DNA of 64,000 bases from Lota lota (GCA_026745465.1 JACYXH010000091.1:1463501-1527500); one strand, 5' to 3'. Shown: positions 1 to 64,000, counted from the first letter of the stretch. Notes: generated by a model from the sequence alone, not told the origin. Made by a program: numbers and translations.

Positions 1-69
1 AGGCACCAAGCTTACACAATGGTCAAGTCTACCTTGTATTTACCACTCAATGTGTGCACGTGTCCTTAC

Positions 70-3000
70 CAATGCCCCAGCAGCATACAGCATGGCCTGG
101 TCGGACAGGAAGTCTTTCTTGGCTGTGTGGTAGCAACTGTAGGCCAGCTCATAGTGCTGGACAAGGAAGCACAGGTCAGCCATCTTCCTGATCTGCAGCT
201 CTGGGGCCTCCGGTGGGTAGCTTCAAAGGCCAAAGGTCAAAGGTCAATAATACTGATGACTCATTTTATTCAACTTTAAACTCAGTCTCAATTATTGTCT
301 GTAATCTGTTATAAAGTATGTAACAAAGCTCACACAATATAGCTCACATCCATCTATATTGCTTAGAATCAAAGAAACAAATTATATTAATGAATAAAAA
401 TGAAGTCACAAAATATCCATCCCTCCAACCAACCAACAAACCAATGGTATAGTGTAAGAGAAACTTACAGCAGACCAGAAGTGCTCTTCAACTCAGCGAT
501 GCTCTTCTCCGGAGCCTTGCCTCCACCGAACCACTTCTTAGTAGCCGAGAACAGAGATCGACTAAGGCCCTTCCGCGAGACCAGCTACCACCAATGGTTT
601 AGTCAAGAAAACAAGAGAAATGAGGAACACAATGAAGATACAATGGGGAAAGACCATTATGCTCATTTAGATACATGTTTAGAAAAGGTCTATATTTCAA
701 TTAACCTATGTGCATGTGTATTTTGTGTGAGAGCAAGCATATTTACAGCGATTCACAATTTGCATGAATGGATGAATAAAATGAATGACTAATTAATATA
801 GTACAACAATTTCACCTTTGGCAACCATGTGTTGTGTTTATGTGTATAACATGTGTATGAGTGAGTGAGACAGTGTATGTGAGTGAGTGAGTGAGTGAGT
901 GTATGTGAGTGAGTGAGTGTGTGTGTGTGTGCAGCGTGTTGACCGCGTGTGTACCTGGTCATTTAGCTGCCTGATGTTCTTCTCTATGTGGGGGAGGAGG
1001 CCCCTGAAGGTGAACTCCTGCAGGAACTGCCTGATGTGGTCATGATCGTTCAGCGTAAGACAGTTCCCGTGGGTCCCTGCGGCCGCCATGACTGCAGCTC
1101 TGGCTGCTGTCGGGCCCCCGGGGGGCAGGACCCCGAGGGTGTCCAGACCCCCACTGGGAGGGCAGTCTAGTTGGAGTGGGTGGCTCTGCATGCTGTCGGG
1201 CACTTCGTCTGACGGGAACACACGGGTCGGTTTGGTTGGGACGCCGGGAGCTCAACACCAAATCGTTCTTGGACTCTTAGTTACAGGTGGCATTATTGGC
1301 CACTTTCTCCAGCAAAAAAAGATACGACACTAACGGATTGTTCCATCAATTGTGCTCGATTTCCGTAGTTGTGTAGTCGAACACGGTGTTCTGATACATT
1401 AATGTCAGGAGATGACCGTATCTGTCGTACTGCATCTTTATATATTTAACAGATCAATCAACATTTTAACAACTTTTTTTGACATTTCAAACCATAACAC
1501 AGACATTCATGTTACAAAGATTGTGTCAATAGTTACATATTGAATAATCACCCAAGAATCATGTTACATATCCAATTGTACGATTATTGCTTATCTAATT
1601 ACGTCCAGACCAGAAACCAGGAGACACAAGCGCTTTGATACAGAAGTCGACCACGCAGGAGATTCACATTGAAATTGTGTCAACAACCACTCACCTTTCT
1701 CAGCGGTCTCCTGCAAATTCAACTCACTACTACCAACATCATTCTCAGCTACAACACTGTTTGCTTCTGTAACCAGTGGAGGGGCAGGCTCCTCACAAGA
1801 CTCCTGAGGAATGAGAGGGCATAAAACATTACATTCACAATAAAGAAATGTCAACATTACATCAGAGTAGGTCTAACCAAACAACTAGTTCTACAAGGTC
1901 CTAAGGCTGATTAACTTGCCAATCACAATAATGTTCACATGCAGTTTTACTGATTATTTCCCTCACCTTTATTCATTCATATATTAACACAACTGAACAA
2001 TGTTTCTACATACGCTCTAGGTTGAGGTTTCTGCTATTTGTGATAGTTTGGTTGGGCCGTAATGGGTTTAAGAGTAACCAAACACTAAAATCCCACCTCA
2101 CAGACAAAGAGAGATTTAAGGTTATTCAGATTGTCGTGATTGACAGCTGCAATGCTAAACGCTTGCAAAACACTATTTATTTTATTGAATTCTGTGTATA
2201 TTCTGACCTGAATGGGGGAAATAATGAGGGTAATTCTTTAGAATAACGCCGGTGCTGACCTGGTTCAGTATGTTGTTCTTGTGCAGGTACTGACTCCAGG
2301 GGTCAGGGATCTGCTCATTAGTGCCCGTTGGAGAAGTTCGAGAGTTGATTTTGAGAAGGTAGCAACCCTGGGAGCCGTATCGCTGTTTCATATCCTCATA
2401 CACTGCATCAGCCCTGGAGCATTCAAGGGGAGGACAACAGGGAAAGAGAACCATTGGCAAAAAATACAAAAGTATACAATTAGTACATAATGCAGTCAGT
2501 GAACTCACTCACTTAAGGCACACAAAGAGATGCTCAATTCTGGTTGTGCGGCAACTTCAAATGAAACACTGAATAACACGGTAGGGCTGGCTAGCACAGA
2601 ATACCTACAGCAAGAGTTCTTGCCAACAACACACCGGCATGAACAGAAAATAACAGGAACCCATAATTCAACGGCACGTAAGAATGTTAGTGAAAAACCT
2701 CCTGGCTTTAGATGCTTCCCAATTTAAAAGTTTAAACTTCGTAAAAGAGAAATCACCAGATTTCTTAACACAGCAACACAACTATTTACTATTCCACTAT
2801 GCTTTTGGCGTTGCACTAGGGATGGGGCACTTGACCAGTCAGGTTAACACAAACATAAACATTTTATTCATTTAGGTTTTCTAATTCAAGAATGTTTTTA
2901 GAAATTTGATCGTACACTGAAGTTACTTAAAACGAAGATCAGCTGGGTTTTAAATGCATTTTCAATGCCTATATTTTTCACTGCAGCTAAAAACCACACA

Positions 3001-6000
3001 TCAGATAAAATCAAACTTAATATTGTTTCACAATATGTACAGAATCACAATACATATCACAATGGCACTCGTTCTAGTGAGGTCCCTGCCCATTCCCATT
3101 GGTCCCCAGTTTATAGCTCCGCTACCTCTGCTCGTCACCCTGGCTGGTGTCGTGCAGTAGGACGTAGTACTTGAGCGTGTTGGGGATGAACCATCTGGGG
3201 TGGGTGTAGTCACCGCTGTGCTGGATGCGGTGCTGCTCCTGAGACAGCTTGAGGAACTGTTCCACTGGGACGGCTTCACTGGAAGATACCACCAGCAGGC
3301 CTTAGACGCAGGGGCGTGGTTTTATCAAGGACTCAACAACAACTACAGCCTGTCCCCTATGTGTGCATGTGTGTTGAGATGATACGATATAGTCGTCAAC
3401 TTTACACAGAGCCTCAAATGTTAAGGCAAGCGGTTTCCCACCATCACATTTTGATATGGACGAGTTGTGGTTATAACCAGAAGGATACAGGCGAGGTAGT
3501 GGTTGAGAAACTCGTGATCGGAGGCCGGCATGGACTGCAGGAAGCTTTCCCTGTAGGCTTCGAACCAGGGCGTGGTGGCTGCAGACACACAGAGCAGATC
3601 AAGCCACATGAAGGAGATAAGAGGGGACAGTGATACAATACAACTTCCCAATCAAAACACTGTGTTTTGATTGGACGGCAAACACCTTACCACCCTCTAT
3701 CAGCGAGCCTCCATCTTGGAAATAAGCTGAAATAGTTGGCTAGCTGGAAACTGCAGTCAAAGTACCATTTTTATTAAGTGCAGCAATTTACAGCTACGTC
3801 TGTTCACGGCCTGATGCATTTGATCTAGATTACAACTAGCTAATAGAGATGGGTCACTTATTGTGGAGAAAGGAACTTGATTATCATCTGCTCATTATAT
3901 ATACATTATATATCTTTAATAGGAACCGGAAAGCGTTTGAAAGAAAACCTGTGTTTTGTATTGTTCTTGAAAAGGCTTTAAAACAGATCTAAACCACTGT
4001 ATAAATAACATAGAAACACTGAAAAGCCCTTGTCCCTACAATACCCCTAAAATGATTAAAGACACACACACACAAACAGACACACACAAACCAGTGTAAT
4101 CATAGTTCGCTACTTACAAAAAAGGGTGACTCCACAGACAACATCTGCGCACCCCACTACTTTTCATTAAGCGGGTTGTCAAATGGACCCATTAAAGTGG
4201 GAACTCTTTCCCACCTTTTAGCTGCATTCAATCAAGAGGAATGCACTCATGTGGTTCATTGTAAGAGCGTCATAGCATTAGCAAAAGCACATAGATTATA
4301 CAGTTGGCAGGAGCTGCCAAGAGCATAGCTGATAGACAGGGTGATTTGGAAGAGTGGACCCATAAAGGACAACGATATCAGATATGGTTCAAGTTCTTAT
4401 ACCCACAAATGTCTCTCAATCAACAATTTATGGAGAGGTACATTTGAGAGGTTTGCCCTAGATACAGCATACATGATTTATTTTACTCTCAAGTGTTATT
4501 ACGGTAAGCCAACGGACAAACCTTTTATATCTACTTTACTCTGTATTTAATAATAACGTTTTAAAGCACAATTCAATTTAAGTTAAACTTGGGCCGACAC
4601 ACATTTTTTTCACTAATCATTACCAAAAAACTATAAAGCAATGGATCTCTGGTCTATAATCCTCCTTAAAACAGATAAGTTCCAAACAAGGCCAACTACA
4701 GCGCCAATTTAAAATGTCCCCTATAGACAAACAGTGAACATTAGGAGTGTGTCAGGACATGTATAATGCAAATATTAAAACACAGCCCCAAGCACATTTT
4801 CATTAGATCCTTATTTAATCCTTTTAATAGTTTAAAGACAGCCCAAAACCTAATTAAGAAACATAATAAAATGTTGGTACGTCAAAAAGGAAGCACGGCA
4901 CACGTTAGAAGTCTAAGCCTGGGAAGGAAGAGCCCTACTGCACGTGGGGAAAGGCCTGCAGAGACATAGGTGTAAGTTTGAGGGTTAACCGGTGGGGATG
5001 GAATAAATACTGTGCAAGGAGGAGTGGTATACTTGTACCAGTATTGGGCCACTCAAAATGATGCAGAATGGGTGATTGGTAAGTGATAAGGAAAATTGAT
5101 AAGTGATACGGAAAAAAACACTTCACTGCCATAAATTCATGGTCCAGAATTTACAGTACAGTATACCAATCCTATCGATTGCTTGACTTGACTGAACAGA
5201 ATGGATTTAGAAAGGTGTTTTGGAAAACAATGACGATGATATAATCCAGTTTCCTGCAGTACCCTAAGGTATCATACTAATATCCAATACCAGTATTTGT
5301 GTTGGCACATTGGTACAGATTTGGGGTTGTGAAGTGTAAAGCGCTGTATCTGGTTAAAGGTTGAGGTTGCTAAAACAAATCCTACACCCATGTACAGCGG
5401 AGGAAATTGAAAGGAAGTTAAAGAGTAACTACACAGTAGACACATCTTCTGCCATTTAGGTTTAGAATCCATCTTGATACTCTGTAATACAGGCGAGTAT
5501 CTATTCCAGTGTAGTTACTCATAAAGAATGAGGCAGAGCAATGTCTCAGCTAGAAGAGTCAAAGGAAGGATGAATTGCACACTATTCTGGTCACTACTAC
5601 TACCACCACCACCACCACCACCACCACCCCCGGTGCCACTGCTGAGCAGTAACGGGTGCGAGACAAGGGTACCTGTATAGTGCTGGGAGCTGGAGAGTTC
5701 TGAGAGTGTCTGTCTCCAGGCACTGTACCATGGGGCGCTCGCTTTAAGAGAGCGATCTGATAGGTGGAAGAGGGGGGAGAGAGAGCGAGAAATAAAGTGA
5801 GAGAGAGAGAGAGAGAGAGACAAGAGACACAGGGCCTGTTAGCATTAGCGGCAGTCCCATTCCTGTTAGTTAATACTGTAATAGCGTAGAATTTAGTAAG
5901 GATATATATATATTTTTTAATTGCATTGTCCATGAGAAAGGTGCTATGAAGTTCCAGGAGGGAGGTGAATTCTAGAGGGGAAGGAGGAGACGTCAGGGGC

Positions 6001-6090
6001 CTGTGTTAGACCAAACACAATAGAGAACACGCTAGCGCTATGTTTGCCCTTAGGAATATAGGACCCAGTGCAACGGATTTCCACACATAC

Positions 6091-6185
<95 letters not shown>

Positions 6186-9100
6186 TAAGAAAATCAATTA
6201 GTATATTAATACTATTGTAAATGACTGTTTTTACACTATGTTCAGCATCTCTACTGCATGGTATGATGGTTTCTACTGGGTTAGGTGTGTTTGGGAAAAT
6301 GTATCTTACCGCAGGTGCATCCAGAGATGTGTATTAACAAGGAACAAGAGGGGAGAAAGAGAGCTGTCAGTATGTGATGAAGCAACGTTCTGTGTGCTGC
6401 TGGAGGAACCTGAAGGACTTGGTGATTGGTTGGTATTCTATAAATGCTGGAACGTTATCTATAGAAATCAGCTTATTCTCGCTGAGGCTGCTTGCAGATG
6501 TTCTAAAAGAAGCCACTGGGAGTTGGGTCAGTAACCTAGCCTGTCACTTAAGTCATAAAAAAAAAAGTCAGTGTCTGACCTTTGGGTTAAGGATGCCTCC
6601 CTCGCATCACTCATAAATCCCATTCTGAATGAACTACATTTACCTAGGGTCCTGGTATGATTATGACGTAACCCCTGATATGGGTTTGTAAAGGACCATC
6701 AAAGCTTACATGTCGTCGGAGATATATTACATTTCTGGTTTAATTCTGTTAAATGAGTCTCAAAAGACTCTCTATTACCCTCTACTAGACAGGACATCCA
6801 TACAGAAAAGTACAGAATAGCAAAATTCACATGGTGAAATTAGTAAGATTTCCATTTCCAATTGGGATGTCAAACAACCCTGGAATGGCTGAAATCCATG
6901 TTTGAATATTAGTGAAGTATGTACATTACAAATTACCTACAAGTTTCTACAACTAAAAAGTCTGAACACTAACAAGCCATTCATTTAGCTCAATCCCCCT
7001 GTGCTAAACAGCATGTTGTTGAACACCTCATACAGTCAGTGATTTGTTGATAACGTGTTTTGAGCTATGCTCCCCAAATATGCATACAGGTCACCCCCGT
7101 TGTCCACCTTTTACTCACCGTTAAAGCTGAGGTCATGGTCTCCTGCTGTGATGATGTTTGCAGTGCCCCCTTCTGGTGGCTGGATGGATGATACCACTTC
7201 GCCAAGAAGCCGACGCTGGGCAGGGGTAAGGGAACCTGTGGCTGGTGCGGGGCTCGTGCACACGTTGTTGACACTGATGCGCAAGTTCTTCACTGGCTGC
7301 ACCTGATTATTGGGGTCACGTATGTGGCCTGTGGGGGGAAATCACAAGCGGCATTTGAACAATTAACACACCAAAATAAGTTTATAGAATTGAACAAACT
7401 GGTTTGAAGAAAGGGCAACAAAGGATTGATTAACTTATTTCCGAGCAGCATTGTTGTGTGGAATCACTAAAAACAAATTACGAATGTAGTTTGGTTAACT
7501 CAAAGAGGTGTGACTTGGATAATGTGCTGCAATGTATGAGCACGGGCTCACAAGTAAGGCTCTGCATTGTTCATAAACAATTGCCAGGATTTCCTAGTGC
7601 TAATAAGAATTAGACTCCGATATAGTTTGTGTATCAAAAAAATTATCAAGAATAAGCTATATGGTAAATTATGATGGTACATGATCATGATTATCATGTG
7701 AAACTTTTTTCCATCCTCAATTTAAATGAGGCATTCATTTGTGTTTCTCTTTCACTGATTGAGTGATACATGTAAAAAATTATCCAAAATATATTTTCAT
7801 CAAATTATTACTGCACCGTTATTGTGTACTAGTGATAAGATAGTCAGAAACATACTATGGATGGATTCTATTGAATACATGTGTTTACTTTAGGTTGCAG
7901 TCCTTCGGTCTTAGTCCCGATTAGTGGTCTGTGGTGACTCTAGCTCTTTTTTATCCAGGGTAGGCTCAAGTTTCTAATAGCCATTCAAATGTCCCTTCCA
8001 ATGTAGACAGTTGTGGGTTTGTGATAATTTAGTTTAGATAATGAGCATATTGGCGGAGACATTGAGCAGTTAATTTGGAACATGTATGTTTGTGGCACAA
8101 GCCATCTTATCCCAAGATGATCAGTAGGACTCGTTTGCTGCAGTTGTTAACATCTCAGACAGTTAAGAATTACAATATTATTTGATAAGCAAAAGAAGAC
8201 TGGTTGTAGTCTTATGTGATGCAGATACACCTTTTGAATTAGAGTGCATAATATTAGTCACATTGTTTTAGATACTAGAAGCAACATACTAGGTAAGGTA
8301 TGTTGATTTAAGTGTCTCATAGACATTGTGAACACTATTCTATTATTTTGCTTATAAAATACCTTACCTAACGACATAATATGCCTAACCTAATGCTTAC
8401 CTAATGACATTTCATGTTATTATGAAACTAGCCCCATGTTTCTCCAACGTTCGACTCACCATTGTGAATAATAGGTAAACCAGAATAACGACTTTGTGCA
8501 ACGACCTAGTGTGTGCAGATCAATTTCACCTAGAGCGTACTTCATGTTGCTGTGCATTTGAATAGCCTTCAGCAAAAAAATAAGGAACAGCATTTTCCAA
8601 GATATTTCTGTCTAAATTAAGAAGTGAACAGAGACAATCTCTGAAAATGACACACCAAGCAGCTGAGTGAACGATCTAGCAAACAATCAATGACAACATC
8701 CCCAGTGCACTGAGCTGAACTAGCTAGGGATAGTCTCCGTCACAAACCCTATGTGGAAGGACAGGGCCTGACAGAGCTGTCCACTAGCGGACTAGCCATC
8801 TTGTTAGCCATCCTTACTTGAGCAGGGTGTTAGCGGAGGAGCTGGCTAATGTTCAAGAAGACAGCCGTCGTGTGATGGAGGCTCGCGGGTTGGGTGTCAA
8901 CCGTTCGTCTCGCATTACAGTTGATAGATAGGAAGGTTAAAGAATGGCTCTGAATCCACCTGGTTCAGTCTCGCCTCCCTGTTTTCCTGTGACTGACAGC
9001 AATAGCTTCACATTCTAGTAGTGACTAGCCTAGCATGTTGGCAGCACGCTAACTCAATGTTGAGGAACTAGCTATCTTAAGATAGCCACAACCCAGACTC

Positions 9101-9341
9101 AATAACAGGATTAACTCAAGTGTCGGGTGTGTGACACCTCTTCGAATGCGTATATACGGAGATAGGTGGTCAGGCATCACTCACCCTCGGATGTTAGTCG
9201 GCAGAAGGGCCTGAGCAGCTCGGCGAAATTCAGGTTGTTTTTGCGAGTCACTTTCTCCGCATCTTCGCTGCATAGAACGGCTACCATCGGGACAAATGAG
9301 TCCTGGATGAACTCCTGCACGGACTGAACACACTGGGCCAT
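70..9341 (-). CDS. trappc8: Trafficking protein particle complex subunit 8, N-terminal half (partial)
   Basis: TRAPPC8 is the signature subunit of TRAPPIII, which acts with Rab1 in ER-Golgi traffic and autophagy. Nine coding exons can be joined in frame: 9341-9185, 7328-7119, 3578-3489, 3300-3126, 2413-2260, 1803-1695, 1208-955, 584-469 and 220-70. They total 1416 nt, or 472 codons. Landmarks that match vertebrate TRAPPC8 are the start MAQCVQSVQEFIQDSF, then RDPNNQ, ATTPWFEAYRESFLQSMP, DHEFLNHYLAC, HPRWFIPNTLKYYVLLHD, CYLLKINSRTS, FTFRGLLPHIEK, SATKKWFGG and LCFLVQHYELAYSCYHTAKK. The C-terminal half lies beyond the left edge. The start was chosen because MAQC is the family N-terminus; an in-frame ATG seven codons upstream (9362) also exists. 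The exon 3 donor reads GTATCC and the exon 4 acceptor TCTAAG; they are weak but give the conserved junction LAC-LLVVSSSE. The stretch around codons 250-330 (exons 6-7) is the least conserved part. Confidence 0.95.
835..930. repeat. GTGA/TG microsatellite in trappc8 intron 7
   Basis: This is an imperfect run of GTGA units merging into TG units, just inside the donor of the exon that ends in LNDQ. It is noncoding and likely length-polymorphic. Confidence 0.8.
1209..3125 (-). other. trappc8 introns 4 to 6
   Basis: Introns at 2414-3125, 1804-2259 and 1209-1694 separate the coding exons 2260-2413 and 1695-1803. They are AT-rich and contain no recognisable repeat or gene. Confidence 0.6.
5592..5629. 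repeat. ACC trinucleotide microsatellite
   Basis: This is a run of about twelve ACC/ACT triplets inside trappc8 intron 2. It produces spurious polyglycine and polyvaline frames on the minus strand. Confidence 0.9.
6093..6184. repeat. TG dinucleotide microsatellite, 46 units
   Basis: This is an uninterrupted TG tract of 92 bases in trappc8 intron 2. Confidence 0.98.
7329..9184 (-). other. trappc8 intron 1
   Basis: This is 1.9 kb of AT-rich non-coding sequence between the exon encoding the MAQC start and the exon encoding the VKNLRISVNNV segment. I see no gene, RNA or clear transposon in it. The donor (GGTGAG) and acceptor (CCCCCCACAG) are both canonical. Confidence 0.7.
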
Positions 9342-10372
9342 TGCACACCAGGTTCGGAACACCTAAAGAATATATATAATCTTCTTAATTTGGGTTGATC
9401 TATTGATCTGTCCACTTGTGAGTTGAAAACAACTCCCCTTCTGTCAGTAGACAGCAGCCATGTTGGATCCTCCCGGAGCCTGCTGATCTGTGCTGCTTCC
9501 TGAGTGCGACCAGAAGAGAGTCATGTGATGCCGGTGTGATGCCACGGTGCTGAAACTTACTGGATGGGACGTTGAAGTTTTTTATTATTTATTTTTGTAA
9601 TGCTTGTACACAACATATGTTACAATAAACGTTCAATAATACAACTTTGTATTTTTATTTCAGCGTACACCCTGGCACATCTATGTGTAACTTGTCTTTC
9701 TTGTTTGGTCCAGTTTTTCTCCATTTAACCTTTCAGTCATAGCTCCACATAGGCATACTTATGTTTAAACTTGATGGAGCGCCCGTTATTTGTACCGGAA
9801 TAGTCTTTTTCATGGCTATTAGAAACATCAATAAAGTGGGATACTTTTTTTAGACTCCTTTAATCACTGGGGTGGATCAAACATTATGTTTTGCCAATAT
9901 CACAATAGTCTGTTGGCCTTTCATAAATTTTCTCCACATGTAATATCTTATATCATATGTTGCAGAGACATTGCAGGTGTGGAATTTTTTTATGTTGTCC
10001 AAGAATATCTATTACGTCTTTTCTTACCTGGCCATTTGATAAAAAAGAACAAAAATAAATTAAAGGTACCGCTTTGATTCATCGTTTGGGTCCTCTGCCA
10101 CGTGTCCTAAGGATATCTCTGTATCTGACACTGTGGAAAATTGGGATAAATAGGTTATTACGCATGCCATAACTTAAGCAACACTAATAAATTATCAATG
10201 AATAACCTTGCTCTGTAAACCTTTATCCAACTAGGCCATAAAAATATCAGTGCAAAGAACAAATTTTAAAGAACACAAGCAACTGCAACAAGCTTCATTT
10301 GTTGCAGAGCATTGTCAGAGAGGATTGAGTGATAGTCTTTGCTCTCTCGCTCTGGCTAGTTCGATTAGAGCT
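9342..10372. promoter_or_regulatory. Intergenic region between divergent trappc8 and mep1b
   Basis: About 1 kb separates the trappc8 start codon (minus) from the mep1b start codon (plus), so it must hold the 5' ends of both genes. A GCCATGTT motif at 9457-9464, about 115 bases upstream of the trappc8 ATG, resembles a YY1 core as found near TSSs of housekeeping genes. The half next to mep1b is AT-rich with no CpG island. Exact transcription starts cannot be read from the sequence. Confidence 0.5.
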
Positions 10373-18884
<8,512 letters not shown>

Positions 18885-18980
18885 CCAACTTGGTGTTCTA
18901 GTTATGTGTTGTAAAGCCACCACTAGGGAGCACTGCAAGAACGCTATTGCAAAACAAGACATACAAGAGTAAAGAATATA

Positions 18981-18986
18981 AATAAA
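18981..18986 (+). terminator. mep1b: Candidate poly(A) signal for unspliced mep1b end
   Basis: AATAAA lies 97 bases past the stop that ends the read-through form of exon 14. An alternative 3' end that retains the last intron is therefore possible. Confidence 0.4.
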
Positions 18987-19240
18987 AATCCATGACATTT
19001 TACATTAAATCACAAAAATGTAAGTAATGAAATACAAGGGTTATTATATATATTGACTTTTGGGTTTGCCAGCTTGTTACCATTGATTGCCGAGTCATCA
19101 GTATATCGTTTAAATATGATTATATCAGTGGTTATACCATAAATATATTCCAAATAGCCATATTTAATGATTTTACCTTTCTCTCCCTTGGGTCTTGTAT
19201 TTTGGAAGTATTAACAATGCTTTGTATCTGTCTTAACAGG

Positions 19241-19375
19241 AAAGCCTAAAGGATTTACCAGCTGTCTCTTCGATCGACTAGCCGTGGGACACCCACAAGA
19301 CTGCACACTGAATTATGTATGAAAGAAACTACGATTTCTACAAATCACAATTAAAGCAGGGTGAAAAAAAGCAAT
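19241..19375 (+). other. mep1b: Probable terminal exon of mep1b (3' UTR)
   Basis: A good acceptor (TGTCTTAACAG) precedes this segment, and the upstream donor at 18877 (GTGAGT) is strong. Joined there, the reading frame becomes TGA at the junction, so the exon would be untranslated. Frame continuation past that TGA is open for 26 codons (beginning KPKGFTSC) before the next stop at about 19320. An ATTAAA signal follows at 19350. Confidence 0.55.
19350..19355 (+). terminator. mep1b: Poly(A) signal ATTAAA, mep1b
   Basis: A variant hexamer ATTAAA lies near the end of the probable terminal exon. The converging MCM3 gene's poly(A) signal is about 260 bases further right. Confidence 0.6.
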
Positions 19376-19615
19376 TGAAGCTGTGGGTTAATAATCTCGC
19401 CCTATACATTAACCACAACAATATTTTGTTAAAGCAAGACCTTAAAGATTAAACTATAACATAACTTGTGTTGCTGTCATTTCACATTCTACTAGTCAAC
19501 ACATCAAAATACAAGGGAGGATAATCAGGGGATATTTTATTTGCCACACTATTGCAATGCTGAAATTGCTAAAATAAAATGCATAAATAAAACACCAGTC
19601 TCCCTGCTCAAACAA

Positions 19616-19621
19616 TTTATT
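19616..19621 (-). terminator. mcm3l: Poly(A) signal AATAAA, MCM3 gene
   Basis: AATAAA on the minus strand, 105 bases past the MCM3-family stop codon at 19726. Confidence 0.75.
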
Positions 19622-19725
19622 TTGTTAATCAAAACCCAAGCAATTAAAATGAACATATTTTTGGAGTGTGTCAGAGTTTGACTTAAATGCTAGCATTTTG
19701 AGGCAGTAGGAGGAGGAGTCTGGCA

Positions 19726-28651
<8,926 letters not shown>

Positions 28652-28714
28652 CTCTTCTCTCCGAGGACGCAGGTGCGACGTCTTATCAGCGTACAGCTGC
28701 GCCAATCACGTAAC

Positions 28715-28720
28715 CACGTG
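28715..28720. promoter_or_regulatory. E-box CACGTG upstream of the MCM3 gene
   Basis: A palindromic CACGTG about 65 bases upstream of the MCM3 gene ATG, beside a CCAAT box. It is a USF/MYC-type site, a plausible element for a growth-regulated replication gene. Function is inferred from the motif only. Confidence 0.4.
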
Positions 28721-29425
28721 CACACAGGTGAAACTGAATCACTGATCGCCTGGCCCGACGTGTTGAGCTTTGTTCATTGGGCATTTCAGCTACTGATTGA
28801 TACATGAACAAGTTGAAGAAAATATGGGTCAACTAGAGAGATGTACGTTAGTCAATGTGTATTTGTCAACCCTTCTTCGCACAGTCCAAACGTCCTACAA
28901 TCTAAACGTCCACGTCGTTGTTCATTATAATTGGAATATCTCGTATTTACGGATATGGGAAGCCTACATGTTGGTGGTGGGCCTATTTTGGGGACAGCTA
29001 AAAATACTTTAATGAAACAAATCCACTTGAGGGCGCATCATTCCCACATTTATAATAAGTAACACGCAACGCAGCAGCAGGTGCAACGCCCAGGTATGCC
29101 TAGAATGTTTGACACTGACACGGACCAAGCGTACACATGTGTTCAGCAACGCACAATGAAACCCAAACTGTTGGGGGGTTATCTAAACACAACGTGCCCT
29201 GCTTAAATCATCATTTTTGATTAATCAAACTGTTTTAAAAAGTATAGTAATTGATTTATAAACGCGAGGTTACATTGATTAAAATCCTGGTTAATAAGCT
29301 TGTTTGTTTCGAATTGGCGACGTTGAATGTGAAATGCACAACAAACGTAATCCATGGACGTTGTAGTAAACTACAAAATCTGATCCCTTTATCAAATACA
29401 AGAGACATTACGTTCGCAGACGGAG

Positions 29426-29433
29426 TGACGTCA
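29426..29433. promoter_or_regulatory. Consensus cAMP response element
   Basis: A full palindromic TGACGTCA about 207 bases upstream of the arhgap39 ATG, in a locally CpG-richer stretch. It is a likely CREB/ATF site of the arhgap39 promoter. Confidence 0.5.
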
Positions 29434-29582
29434 GGAAGGTGACGACAATTTGCTTGTGACTGCGTGCACGAGGCAGCAGGGCGATCAGACGAGTGCGTGT
29501 AGCAAGATTTCAATTTTCTGACCACATAGGAGGAGCTGGGAAGGAGTGTCTCGTTGACTGCGGCGACGGCGATTTCGGCAGC

Positions 29583-29621
29583 ATGGATCACGTCCTGGGG
29601 ATTATTATTTACGGATACTAA
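29583..29621 (+). CDS. Upstream open reading frame in the arhgap39 leader
   Basis: ATG followed by eleven more codons (MDHVLGIIIYGY) and TAA, ending 18 bases before the arhgap39 start codon. It is complete and does not overlap the main frame, so it could reduce or tune initiation at the main ATG. Whether this stretch is within the transcript depends on the unknown transcription start. Confidence 0.35.
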   Translation: MDHVLGIIIYGY

Positions 29622-29639
29622 CAAAGAACCGTTTGGAAA

Positions 29640-64000
<34,361 letters not shown>

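Larger units (their letters stand above)
3579..7118 (-). other. trappc8 intron 2, repeat-bearing
   Basis: This is a 3.5-kb intron. It contains an ACC trinucleotide tract (about 5592-5629), a short GA tract (about 5797-5820) and a long TG dinucleotide tract (6093-6184). Apparent reading frames here are products of those tracts or are isolated and show no family resemblance. I see nothing else. Confidence 0.7.
28652..29639. promoter_or_regulatory. Bidirectional promoter region, MCM3 gene / arhgap39
   Basis: The two start codons face away from each other across 988 bases. Close to the MCM3 gene are a CCAAT box (28702-28706), a CACGTG E-box (28715-28720) and an inverted CCAAT (ATTGG, 28776-28780). 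Close to arhgap39 is a perfect palindromic CRE (TGACGTCA, 29426-29433). The middle is AT-rich. There is no convincing TATA box for either gene. The arrangement suggests two separate core promoters rather than one shared one. Confidence 0.6.

Noticed and set aside
29256-29624. 122-codon minus-strand frame in the bidirectional promoter
   Set aside because: It has no family resemblance, no splice context, and overlaps the arhgap39 5' leader and CRE.

Overview
The window is vertebrate nuclear DNA, almost certainly from a ray-finned (teleost) fish. It holds four multi-exon protein genes with GT-AG introns. It also carries very many long CA/GT dinucleotide tracts, hAT-type and TTAA-flanked DNA-transposon relics, a 5S-rRNA-headed SINE and a fish-type LINE. 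I cannot name the species. I recognise no retrovirus, LTR element or Polinton, and no bacterial-type gene.

Layout. (1) 70-9341, minus strand: the first nine coding exons of trappc8, a subunit of the TRAPPIII tethering complex; the gene runs off the left edge. (2) 10373-18884, plus strand: a complete mep1b (meprin A subunit beta, a membrane-anchored astacin metalloprotease). trappc8 and mep1b are head to head, about 1 kb apart. (3) 19726-28651, minus strand: a complete 17-exon MCM3-family gene (809 codons plus stop), tail to tail with mep1b; the two poly(A) signals are about 260 bases apart. (4) 29640-64000, plus strand: the start of arhgap39 (WW-domain RhoGAP). A tiny first coding exon is followed by an intron of about 27 kb, a WW-domain exon, an intron of about 6.4 kb ending in a giant pyrimidine tract, and the start of a third exon that continues past the right edge. 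arhgap39 and the MCM3 gene are head to head across about 1 kb that carries a perfect CRE, an E-box and CCAAT boxes.

The splice models were built by hand. They join in frame throughout: trappc8 472 codons, mep1b 676 codons with stop, MCM3 gene 810 codons with stop. The genes do not form a pathway; this is an ordinary vertebrate gene neighbourhood. trappc8 and mep1b are also near neighbours on human chromosome 18q12, so that part looks like old shared synteny.

Most striking structures: (a) a 12-copy, 40-bp minisatellite in the MCM3 gene in which every unit contains a complete 3' splice site plus the first 19 bases of the following exon; (b) a perfect 67-bp-arm inverted repeat around 60.5 kb with a third nested palindrome in its loop; (c) a pyrimidine tract of about 730 bp abutting the arhgap39 exon 3 splice acceptor; (d) a mep1b that lacks the EGF-like exon of mammalian meprin beta and whose stop codon would be assembled across its last splice junction; (e) a dispersed family of TTAA-flanked miniature transposons; and (f) several CA/GT tracts of nearly identical length (155-158 bp), which may be an assembly ceiling.
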